Source: JAVBNJ01 sp031551625 (GTDB lineage Bacteria > Bacteroidota > Bacteroidia > Bacteroidales > UBA932). From it: 6,004 bases of DNA. This document shows, one piece after another, positions 1-5,836 of this stretch (the first letter of the stretch is position 1; every line of letters starts with the position of its first letter). The notes under the pieces were generated by a model that was not told where the DNA came from, did not search any database, and saw only the letters and a list, made by a program, of their open reading frames with translations. Location: assembly GCA_031551625.1 (NCBI GenBank), contig JAVBNJ010000146.1, forward strand, positions 1 through 6,004. The letters run 5' to 3'. The translations under genes and the position numbers were made by a program.

Positions 1-190
1 CGTATCGGCCAACTCGGGCCTACGCAACAGGTTGACAGATGAAGGCGCCAAGCGGGGTTGGAATGTATACCTGCCCGAATTACGTTTTACCACCGACAAT
101 GCCGCCATGATTGCCATTACCGGTTATTTTCAATTCAAAGCCGGACATACCGTCCCGCTGGATGTGGTGCCCACTGCACGGTTTCAATGA
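1..190 (+). CDS. tsaD: tRNA N6-adenosine threonylcarbamoyltransferase TsaD, C-terminal part (5' end outside window)
   Basis: Reading from base 2, 62 codons run to a TGA at 188-190. The peptide contains two C-terminal signatures of the Kae1/TsaD (formerly Gcp/YgjD) family: a VSANSGLRN segment at fragment residues 1-9 and TDNAAMIAI at residues 31-39. In the family the Asp of the TDNAAM/TDNGAM motif is a metal ligand in the ASKHA-fold active site. TsaD works in the cytoplasm with TsaB and TsaE, transferring the threonylcarbamoyl group made by TsaC to A37 of ANN-decoding tRNAs to form t6A. The fragment ends normally (about 25 residues after the motif) in a PTARFQ tail, so the 3' end looks intact; the larger N-terminal part lies before the window. 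It is followed after 2 bases by a hairpin and is unlikely to be in an operon with gyrA, which starts 295 bases later behind a terminator-like element. Confidence 0.93.
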   Translation, partial: VSANSGLRNRLTDEGAKRGWNVYLPELRFTTDNAAMIAITGYFQFKAGHTVPLDVVPTARFQ

Positions 191-192
191 TC

Positions 193-212
193 TTATACCC
201 GAAAGGGTATAA
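193..212 (+). other. Perfect 8-bp hairpin with GAAA tetraloop just after tsaD
   Basis: TTATACCC (193-200) pairs perfectly with GGGTATAA (205-212) across a GAAA loop, a GNRA-type tetraloop. It begins 2 bases after the tsaD stop codon. No T-tract follows (the next bases are ATAGTAGTTAC), so it is not a standard intrinsic terminator. It could be a 3'-end stabilising or processing hairpin of the tsaD mRNA, or a weak terminator. The structure is seen directly; the role is inferred. Confidence 0.5.
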
Positions 213-425
213 ATAGTAGTTACTTCAAGTTGCTATCCATGTTGCAATGCGGAACAAAGTATGATACCCGGCGTGTTATACTTAATTTGGAAAAATCACC
301 CACCTGAATTTACGACTCCTCGTTCCAACATGGTGCGTTGTGCACGCTGATAGCATAAAAAGACATTAGATCGCACTTTTTATTTTCAACCATAACCACT
401 TCGATTTTGTTGAAAACTATTCGGT
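213..425. other. Non-coding gap between tsaD and the gyrA-proximal terminator
   Basis: No convincing gene is visible on either strand. The best small frames are a 22-codon frame on the plus strand (239-307) and a 27-codon frame on the minus strand (310-393); neither has a recognisable product or a clear ribosome site. I find no perfect TAnnTTTG promoter element on the plus strand. The stretch contains the hairpin at 257-283 and ends at the terminator-like hairpin at 426-453, so it may be a transcribed leader or a small RNA. That is inference. Confidence 0.4.
257..283 (+). other. Imperfect 11-bp RNA hairpin with G-U pairs
   Basis: AAGTATGATAC (257-267) can pair with GTGTTATACTT (273-283) around a CCGGC loop (268-272). 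Two of the eleven pairs are G-U, so the full stem forms only in RNA read from the plus strand; on the minus strand they become A-C mismatches. No T-tract follows, so it is not a simple terminator. It lies midway between tsaD and gyrA and could belong to a gyrA leader or a small RNA. A chance match in A+T-rich DNA remains possible. Confidence 0.35.
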
Positions 426-453
426 AAAAAACGCCCCTGTTTGGCGTTTTTTT
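426..453 (+). terminator. Intrinsic terminator-like hairpin upstream of gyrA
   Basis: AAAAAACGCC (426-435) pairs with GGCGTTTTTT (443-452) around the 7-base loop CCTGTTT. The G+C core is only CGCC/GGCG, but a run of seven T (447-453) follows it. It is 33 bases before the gyrA start codon. It may end tsaD readthrough or an unseen small transcript, or act as an attenuator inside the gyrA leader. The A-run on the 5' side means it could also work on the minus strand. Hairpin and T-run are seen directly; the direction of use is inferred. Confidence 0.7.
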
Positions 454-455
454 CG

Positions 456-480
456 TACCTTAGCGTGATTTTATGAAGAA
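456..480 (+). promoter_or_regulatory. Candidate gyrA -7 element and weak ribosome site
   Basis: TACCTTAG (456-463) matches the Bacteroidota -7 consensus TAnnTTTG with one mismatch. It lies directly after the terminator-like T-run and 22 bases before the gyrA ATG. I see no TTG at the expected -33 spacing, so the promoter call is weak. GAAGAA (475-480), 5 bases before the ATG, is a purine-rich stretch that may serve as a weak ribosome site. Genes in this phylum often rely little on Shine-Dalgarno pairing. Confidence 0.3.
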
Positions 481-485
481 TATTT

Positions 486-3011
486 ATGGCAGAGAATTTA
501 GAAACAACCGAAAGTACAGAACGCATTATTAAAATCAACATTGAGGAGGAGATGAAAAGCTCCTACATCGACTATTCCATGTCGGTGATTGTATCGCGCG
601 CCCTCCCCGATGTCCGCGACGGTTTGAAACCCGTACACCGCCGCATCCTGTTCGGGATGGACGAGATGGGCCTGGCCGCCGGAAAACCACATAAGAAATC
701 GGCCCGTATCGTAGGGGACGTAATGGGGAAATACCATCCGCATGGCGACTCCGCCCTCTACGAAGCGATGGTACGCATGGCCCAACCCTGGAGCTTGCGC
801 TACATGTTGGTAGATGGGCAAGGTAACTTCGGCTCGGTAGACGGCGACAGCGCGGCAGCCATGCGTTACACTGAAGCCCGTTTGCAAAAGCTTTCCGAAG
901 AAGTGTTGGCCGATCTTGATAAGAACACGGTAGACTTCCGCCCTAACTATAGCGAAGAGTACATGGAACCGACAGTGTTGGCCACCAAAGTTCCGCTGTT
1001 GTTGCTCAACGGTGCTTCGGGTATTGCCGTGGGGATGGCTACCAACATGCCGCCACACAACCTTACCGAAATTTGCAACGCTATTTGCGCTTACGTGGAT
1101 AATCACGATATTACAGTGGAAGAATTATTGCAATATGTGAAAGGCCCCGATTTCCCAACCGGTGGTACTATCTATGGCTACCAAGGGATTAAGGACGCTT
1201 TCGAAACCGGTCGCGGACGTATTGTAATTCGTGCTAAAACCGATATCGAAGTATCGGACAGTGGTCGCGAAACCATTGTGGTGAACGAAATACCATATAT
1301 GGTCAACAAAAAAGAGTTGATTCAGAAAATTGCCGAACTGGTTGAAGAAAAGAAAATCGACGGCATTTCGTATGTCAACGATGAGAGCGATCGCAAGGGG
1401 ATGCGTATTGTAATCAAATTGAAAATGGGTGCAGTGGCCAATGTGGTACTTAACACCTTATTTAAATATACGCAACTGCAATCGTCGTTCTCGGTCAACA
1501 ATATTGCATTGGTCGATGGCCGCCCGCGCTTGCTCAACCTCGTGCAACTGATCAAATACTTTGTGAAACACCGTCACGAAGTAATTATCCGCCGAACGAA
1601 ATACGAATTGGAACAGGCCGAGAAGCGCGCCCACATCCTCGAAGGATTGCTGATTGCGCTCGACCATCTGGACGAAGTAATTGCGCTTATCCGTGCCTCG
1701 AAAACGCCGGAAGAAGCCCGCACGGGCCTTATGGAAAAATTCGGACTGAGTGAGGTACAAGCCAGTGCTATTATCGAAATGCGCTTGCGTCAATTGACCG
1801 GTTTGGAACGCGACAAGATTAAAGCCGAATACGACGAGTTGATGAAACTCATCAACCACTTGCGCGAAGTGCTGGCCAACGAAAGCATGCAGCTGCAAAT
1901 TATCAAGGACGAAACAATTGCCCTGCGCGACAAATACGGAGACGGGCGCCGCACAGATATTGTGATGACGGCCGAAGAATTCAACCCCGAAGACTTCTAT
2001 GCCGACGAAGATGTGGTAATCACCATCTCGCACTTGGGTTACCTCAAACGTACGCCGCTGGCTGAGTACCGCCTGCAAAACCGCGGTGGCGTAGGCGCCA
2101 AAGGCAGCACCACACGCGATGCCGATTTCATTGAGCACATTTATGTAGCCAATATGCACAGCACCATGCTGTTCTTTACACAGAAGGGACGTTGCTACTG
2201 GCTCAAGGTATACGAAATTCCCGAAGGTAGCAAAGCTACGAAAGGCCGCGCTATTCAGAACGTTATCAATATTGAGCCCGACGATAAAGTGATGGCCTAC
2301 ATAAACGTGAAAACGTTGAACGACGAGGAGTACATCAATAACAATTCAATTGTGTTGTGTACGAAACGTGGCACCGTAAAGAAAACATCGCTCGAAGCCT
2401 ATTCGCGCCCGCGAGCCAATGGTATCAATGCTATCACTATCCGCGAAGGCGATGAACTGCTGGAAGCAATATTGACTAATGGCAAGTGCGAAATCCTGCT
2501 GGCTGCACGCGACGGCAAGTGTGTTCGCTTCAACGAAAATACCGTTCGCGAGGTTGGCCGTACGGGAATGGGTGTACGTGGCATCAACATTGAAGAAAAC
2601 GACGAAGTAATAGGAATGATTTGTGTAGACCCAGGTGCAGAAAATGCCCACAATACTCACATTATGGTTGTGAGCGAAAACGGTTACGGCAAGCGCTCGG
2701 ACCTCGAGGATTACCGCATTACCAACCGTGGCGGCAAAGGGGTGAAGACGTTGAATATTACCGACAAAACAGGCAAACTCATTGCTATTAAAGACGTAAC
2801 TGACGAGAACGATTTGATGATTATCAATAAATCGGGATTAACGATTCGCATCGCGGTGTCGGACTTCCGCGTTACCGGCCGCGCTACACAAGGCGTGAAG
2901 CTCATCAACCTGAAAGGAAAAGACAGTATTGCAGCTGTGTGCAAGGTGGGCAAAAGCGACGAGAAAACCGAAGAAATCAACGATGGCACAGATATTGTAA
3001 TTGAAAATTAG
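486..3011 (+). CDS. gyrA: DNA gyrase subunit A
   Basis: This is the breakage-reunion subunit of the A2B2 type II topoisomerase that introduces negative supercoils with ATP. At 841 residues it has the normal length for the phylum. The winged-helix/tower/coiled-coil core spans about residues 20-500. It carries the conserved RALPDVRDGLKPVHRR segment (38-53), the quinolone-determining region KYHPHGDSALYE (82-93), and the catalytic Arg127-Tyr128 in AAMRYTE, where Tyr128 forms the 5'-phosphotyrosyl link. The C-terminal DNA-wrapping domain shows six repeats, starting near 508, 558, 619, 667, 723 and 774. A GyrA box of the form QNRGGVG (531-537) separates it from ParC. Quinolone-site residues are Ser89 (E. 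coli Ser83) and Glu93 (E. coli Asp87); Ser with Glu is an ordinary wild-type pairing in several bacteria. The ATG at 486 gives the usual short acidic N-terminus before the conserved IEEEMKSSYIDYSMS segment. The TPR gene follows after 29 bases. Confidence 0.98.
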   Translation: MAENLETTESTERIIKINIEEEMKSSYIDYSMSVIVSRALPDVRDGLKPVHRRILFGMDEMGLAAGKPHKKSARIVGDVMGKYHPHGDSALYEAMVRMAQPWSLRYMLVDGQGNFGSVDGDSAAAMRYTEARLQKLSEEVLADLDKNTVDFRPNYSEEYMEPTVLATKVPLLLLNGASGIAVGMATNMPPHNLTEICNAICAYVDNHDITVEELLQYVKGPDFPTGGTIYGYQGIKDAFETGRGRIVIRAKTDIEVSDSGRETIVVNEIPYMVNKKELIQKIAELVEEKKIDGISYVNDESDRKGMRIVIKLKMGAVANVVLNTLFKYTQLQSSFSVNNIALVDGRPRLLNLVQLIKYFVKHRHEVIIRRTKYELEQAEKRAHILEGLLIALDHLDEVIALIRASKTPEEARTGLMEKFGLSEVQASAIIEMRLRQLTGLERDKIKAEYDELMKLINHLREVLANESMQLQIIKDETIALRDKYGDGRRTDIVMTAEEFNPEDFYADEDVVITISHLGYLKRTPLAEYRLQNRGGVGAKGSTTRDADFIEHIYVANMHSTMLFFTQKGRCYWLKVYEIPEGSKATKGRAIQNVINIEPDDKVMAYINVKTLNDEEYINNNSIVLCTKRGTVKKTSLEAYSRPRANGINAITIREGDELLEAILTNGKCEILLAARDGKCVRFNENTVREVGRTGMGVRGINIEENDEVIGMICVDPGAENAHNTHIMVVSENGYGKRSDLEDYRITNRGGKGVKTLNITDKTGKLIAIKDVTDENDLMIINKSGLTIRIAVSDFRVTGRATQGVKLINLKGKDSIAAVCKVGKSDEKTEEINDGTDIVIEN

Positions 3012-3040
3012 TAAAACAAGGAACCTTAAAATTTACAAAT

Positions 3041-4351
3041 ATGAAAAAATTATTAGTAGTATTATTTGCGTTTTGCGCTTTGCATTTATCAGCACAAGAC
3101 CTATCGGCTTACGAGAAAGACAAAGCCAAGTATGAGAAAAAAATCGCTAAAAGCGATGAAGAAATTGCCGATCCCAAAAAAGGGATTGAGCCTAAAACGT
3201 GGATGAACCGCGGAGAATTATTTGTAGAGTGCTACGAATTGCCCGTTAAAAATGTAATGCGGGGTATGTCACAATTACAAATAAAGACCATAATGAAAGG
3301 CGAAAAAGTGCGCACCGACAATGTGGACCTGGGCGGTACAAATTATGAGGTTTTGCGTTATGCTTATATGAAATTGTACTTTGATGCAGCGGGCGTATTG
3401 GCTTTCTGGGAAATTACCGATGAAGTAACACCCGATGCACTCTTCAAAGCTTACGATTCGTATGCTAAGGCTTACGATTTGGACGCTAACAAGAAAAATA
3501 CCAAGAAAATTACTGAAGCGATGCAAGGTCTCGGCAACAAAATGATTACCGAAGCAAGTGCGGCTTATAATTTGGGCAATTACGAAAACGCACTCAAATA
3601 TTTTGAAGGTTCGTTGGCATGTTCCGGTCATGCTACTGTAAATATTACAGACACCATGGTAATTTACAATACCGGCTTGGTGGCACGTGCGGCTAAAAAT
3701 TATGAAAAAGCAATTGTTTATTTTAAAAAATCCATTGATTTGGGTTACGAACAAGAAGGCAGCACATTAGCATACTATGCCGGTCTTGTCCGCGAACAAG
3801 GCGACACCACTAAGGCTATGGAAATCCTAGCCCGTGCATTTGTAAAATATCCGAAAAATCAGGAAATTTTGATTGGCCTTATCAATGGTTACCTCACCTC
3901 GGGTAAAAACTTGTCGGAAGTATTGCCCTATATTAAACAAGGCTTGGAGAACGAACCGAACAATGCCAGTTTGTACTATGCTGAAGGTATTGTATACCAG
4001 AACCTGAATGACTTTGAAAATGCAGTAAGCAGTTTCAAAAAAGCTACCGAACTGAATCCAAATTTCTTTGGTGCCTATTATAGTCTCGGTGCATTATACT
4101 ACAATAAAGCAGTTGAAATCCAAAACGCTGCCAGCATGGAATTGAACGATACTAAATATGAAAAAATGGTTAAAGACATGGAAGCTGAATTTAAAAATTC
4201 AATTCCATACTTGACCAAAGCTCATGAGTTGATGCCGAACGAACGCCAAGTGGTGGAATCGATCCGCAACATCTACAACCGCTTCCAGGAAAAAAGTCCC
4301 GAAATGAAAGAAAAATTCGAGTACTACACAAAATTATTGGAAAGTATGTAA
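3041..4351 (+). CDS. Exported tetratricopeptide-repeat protein downstream of gyrA
   Basis: The 436-residue protein begins with a clear Sec signal peptide: MKK, a hydrophobic stretch at 4-17, and a likely signal peptidase I site after SA at 17-18 (LHLSA/QDL). Cys12 lies in the hydrophobic core without a proper lipobox, so a lipoprotein is unlikely. After a charged linker and an N-terminal part of about 140 residues comes an array of TPR-like helical pairs, near 169-200, 206-236, 243-271, 274-307 and 309-341. A last one at about 344-400 is stretched by an insertion near 357-385. TPRs make protein-protein contacts, so a periplasmic scaffold or assembly role is plausible, but no specific function can be assigned and no catalytic motif is visible. 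It starts 29 bases after gyrA with no terminator between, so it is probably in gyrA's transcript. AAGGAA (3018-3023) is 17 bases from the ATG, too far for a normal Shine-Dalgarno; the leader is A-rich. It ends at a strong terminator. The gene is visibly more A+T-rich than gyrA. Confidence 0.9.
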   Translation: MKKLLVVLFAFCALHLSAQDLSAYEKDKAKYEKKIAKSDEEIADPKKGIEPKTWMNRGELFVECYELPVKNVMRGMSQLQIKTIMKGEKVRTDNVDLGGTNYEVLRYAYMKLYFDAAGVLAFWEITDEVTPDALFKAYDSYAKAYDLDANKKNTKKITEAMQGLGNKMITEASAAYNLGNYENALKYFEGSLACSGHATVNITDTMVIYNTGLVARAAKNYEKAIVYFKKSIDLGYEQEGSTLAYYAGLVREQGDTTKAMEILARAFVKYPKNQEILIGLINGYLTSGKNLSEVLPYIKQGLENEPNNASLYYAEGIVYQNLNDFENAVSSFKKATELNPNFFGAYYSLGALYYNKAVEIQNAASMELNDTKYEKMVKDMEAEFKNSIPYLTKAHELMPNERQVVESIRNIYNRFQEKSPEMKEKFEYYTKLLESM

Positions 4352-4354
4352 TCG

Positions 4355-4373
4355 AATAGCTATAAATAGCTAT
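4355..4373. repeat. Tandem AATAGCTAT direct repeat made of two ATAGCTAT palindromes
   Basis: AATAGCTAT occurs at 4355-4363 and again at 4365-4373, a 10-bp spacing, about one helical turn. Each copy contains the self-complementary 8-mer ATAGCTAT (4356-4363 and 4366-4373). In RNA, ATAGCTA (4356-4362) could also pair with TAGCTAT (4367-4373) around a TAAA loop. It starts 3 bases after the TPR stop codon and just before the terminator. It could be a same-face protein site, a second 3' hairpin, or a small local duplication. The repeat is seen directly; any role is inference. Confidence 0.5.
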
Positions 4374-4376
4374 GTG

Positions 4377-4414
4377 AAAATAGCAGGAATCCGAAAGATT
4401 CCTGCTATTTTTTT
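4377..4414 (+). terminator. Strong intrinsic terminator ending the gyrA-TPR unit
   Basis: AAAATAGCAGGAATC (4377-4391) and GATTCCTGCTATTTT (4397-4411) form a perfect 15-bp stem with a CGAAA loop (4392-4396). A T-run at 4408-4414 follows. This is a textbook intrinsic terminator 25 bases after the TPR stop codon. The four A at its 5' side give a shorter T-run on the minus strand, so it may be weakly bidirectional. It separates gyrA and the TPR gene from the feoB-like gene. Confidence 0.93.
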
Positions 4415-4416
4415 AG

Positions 4417-4424
4417 TATCTTTG
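4417..4424 (+). promoter_or_regulatory. Bacteroidota -7 promoter element of the feoB-like gene
   Basis: TATCTTTG is a perfect match to the Bacteroidota -7 consensus TAnnTTTG. It lies 2 bases after the terminator T-run and 22 bases before the ATG at 4447, implying a leader of roughly 15-20 bases. No TTG is seen at the usual -33 distance; that position falls inside the terminator hairpin. The leader ends in the A/G-rich GAAAAG next to the ATG. No Fur-like inverted repeat is evident. Confidence 0.6.
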
Positions 4425-4446
4425 CAAGCCAATTCTTGCAGAAAAG

Positions 4447-5784
4447 ATGCCTAACCGTGCACAACTAATAGACCGCCTACTCACCAATCGTCTTTGGGGG
4501 ACATTGCTGTTCCTCACTTTCAGTTTGTTTATATTTTACTGCACATTCCACCTCGGCACTTATCCACAGGCTGGCATTGAATGGTGTATCGACCAGTTGG
4601 CAAGCGTTATAACCGCTCACATGAACGAGGGAACGCTGCGCGATTTTGTGACTACCGGTATCATTAACGGAGTAGGGAGCGTATTAGTGTTCCTGCCAAA
4701 CATTCTGATCCTGTTTTTTTTCATCGCCCTGTTCGAAAATACAAACTACAACCAACGCGCCGCTAAACTGATGGACCGTTTCATGCATCACATCGGGCTA
4801 CACGGCGCCTCGTTCATGCCCCTGCTAATGGGCTTGGGCTGCAACGTACCGGCCATTATGGCTACACGAAGCATTGAGCGTAAACACGACCGCATACTCA
4901 CCGTACTTATTATTCCTTTCATGTCTTGCAGCGCAAGGCTCCCCACATACATACTGCTTATCGGCACATTTTTCCCGACCAGCGCCATGTGGGTACTTAT
5001 GTGCTTATACCTGCTGGGCATAACAGTGGCCATTGTAACAGCCTTAGTACTGAAGAAAACCGTACTGAAAGCGCCGCTCAATGATTATGAAATTGAATTG
5101 CAACCGCTCAAAAAACCACATTTGAAAGAAGTGCTGGCCACCATGTGGGATGCGGGTTCCGAATATCTAAAAAAAATAGGTACCGTGGTGTTGCTTGCCG
5201 TGATGATTATTTGGGCGCTCGACTATTTCCCGCACGACAAGAAGGCTATTGACCAACACCGCGTGGAGATGGGAGCTATTGAAAACAATCCGCTGTTAAC
5301 GGCCGAAGAGAAAGCCGCACAGGCTGACTTAGCCGAACGCCAATACCTCGAAACAGTGGAACGCAACTCGTACCTTGGACAAATAGGGCATACCATTGAA
5401 CCGGTACTGCGCCCGCTGGGCTTTGACTGGAAAATGAGTGTGAGCCTGCTCTCGGGCTTCCCCGCCAAAGAATTTATCATTAGTACAATGGGCGTGGTAT
5501 ACCAAGCCGACAGTGATGCCGAAAGCACCACCAGCCTCAAAGCGCGCTTGCAGAGCGAAACTTATGACACCGGCCCGCGCGCAGGACAAAAAGTATTTAA
5601 TAAAGCGGTAGCGCTTTCGTTCCTTGTATTCGCGCTGCTCTATTTCCCCTGCATACCCTCAGTAATAGCCATCCGCAAGGAGTCGGGAAAATGGAGCTGG
5701 GCGGTATTCTCGATTCTCTACACCACCGGTATAGCTTGGTTGCTAGCCTTCGCAGCCTATCACATAGGATTGCTAATTTGGTAA
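4447..5784 (+). CDS. FeoB-family ferrous iron permease, membrane domain only (no GTPase domain)
   Basis: The 445 residues match the membrane part of FeoB, the inner-membrane Fe(II) importer. Gate-type motifs are in order: INGVGSVLVFLPNI (73-86), GLHG (117-120), GCNVPAIMATR (131-141), FMSCSARLP (158-166), the second gate region with IEPVLRPLGFDWKMSVSLL (317-335), FPAKE (338-342) and YFPCIPS (399-405). Cys132, Cys161 and Cys402 lie in the three conserved Cys-bearing motifs. About eight membrane segments are visible, for example near 17-36, 70-96, 180-203, 244-260, 386-408 and 417-440. A charged loop at 262-307 resembles that of Bacteroidota FeoB. Canonical FeoB has an N-terminal G-protein and helical spacer of about 270 residues, often with fused FeoA in this phylum. 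None is present: the protein starts at the RAQLIDRLLTNRLWG segment that normally follows the spacer, and upstream the frame meets a TAG at 4414-4416. The gene has its own promoter. It is a split FeoB half or a GTPase-free paralogue. Residues 97-107 diverge from the usual motif. Confidence 0.88.
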   Translation: MPNRAQLIDRLLTNRLWGTLLFLTFSLFIFYCTFHLGTYPQAGIEWCIDQLASVITAHMNEGTLRDFVTTGIINGVGSVLVFLPNILILFFFIALFENTNYNQRAAKLMDRFMHHIGLHGASFMPLLMGLGCNVPAIMATRSIERKHDRILTVLIIPFMSCSARLPTYILLIGTFFPTSAMWVLMCLYLLGITVAIVTALVLKKTVLKAPLNDYEIELQPLKKPHLKEVLATMWDAGSEYLKKIGTVVLLAVMIIWALDYFPHDKKAIDQHRVEMGAIENNPLLTAEEKAAQADLAERQYLETVERNSYLGQIGHTIEPVLRPLGFDWKMSVSLLSGFPAKEFIISTMGVVYQADSDAESTTSLKARLQSETYDTGPRAGQKVFNKAVALSFLVFALLYFPCIPSVIAIRKESGKWSWAVFSILYTTGIAWLLAFAAYHIGLLIW

Positions 5785-5795
5785 TATTTGTGTGA

Positions 5796-5809
5796 TGGTA
5801 TATATGCCA
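5796..5809. other. Small near-palindrome between convergent genes
   Basis: TGGTATATATGCCA can fold as a 6-bp stem with one G-U pair and a 2-base centre, in the 52-base gap between the feoB-like stop (5782-5784) and the minus-strand stop (5837-5839). No T-run follows on either strand, so a terminator role is doubtful. No better terminator is visible in this gap. Confidence 0.2.
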
Positions 5810-5836
5810 ACAATGGTGCAATTTAGAAATGACAGG

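Noticed and set aside
239..307. 22-codon plus-strand frame in the tsaD-gyrA gap
   Set aside because: It has no ribosome site and no recognisable product, and it contains the 257-283 hairpin, which fits non-coding RNA better.
310..393. 27-codon minus-strand frame in the tsaD-gyrA gap
   Set aside because: It has an ATG and a stop, but no convincing promoter, ribosome site, terminator or family. Frames this short are expected by chance.
498..1106. Long open frame (202 codons) antisense to gyrA
   Set aside because: It lies wholly within the unmistakable gyrA coding region on the other strand, and its product resembles no family. It is a shadow of gyrA codon bias; the same applies to frames at 1458-2159, 2346-2660 and 2711-2989.
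486..3011. ParC (topoisomerase IV subunit A) instead of GyrA
   Set aside because: A GyrA-box sequence at residues 531-537, a full six-repeat C-terminal domain and the overall match to Bacteroidota GyrA favour gyrase.
3052..3090. Lipoprotein signal in the TPR protein (Cys12)
   Set aside because: The residues before Cys12 (LFAF) do not fit a lipobox, and a better signal peptidase I site lies at residues 17-18.
3275..3754. 159-codon open frame antisense to the TPR gene
   Set aside because: It is fully inside the TPR gene, with no promoter or recognisable domain; it is a mirror frame of the repeat-coding region.
4447..5784. Frameshifted or 5'-truncated full-length feoB pseudogene
   Set aside because: The upstream DNA is a terminator and an intact TPR gene with no G-domain remnants in any frame. 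The gene has its own -7 element, and the reading frame is intact to a normal C-terminus.
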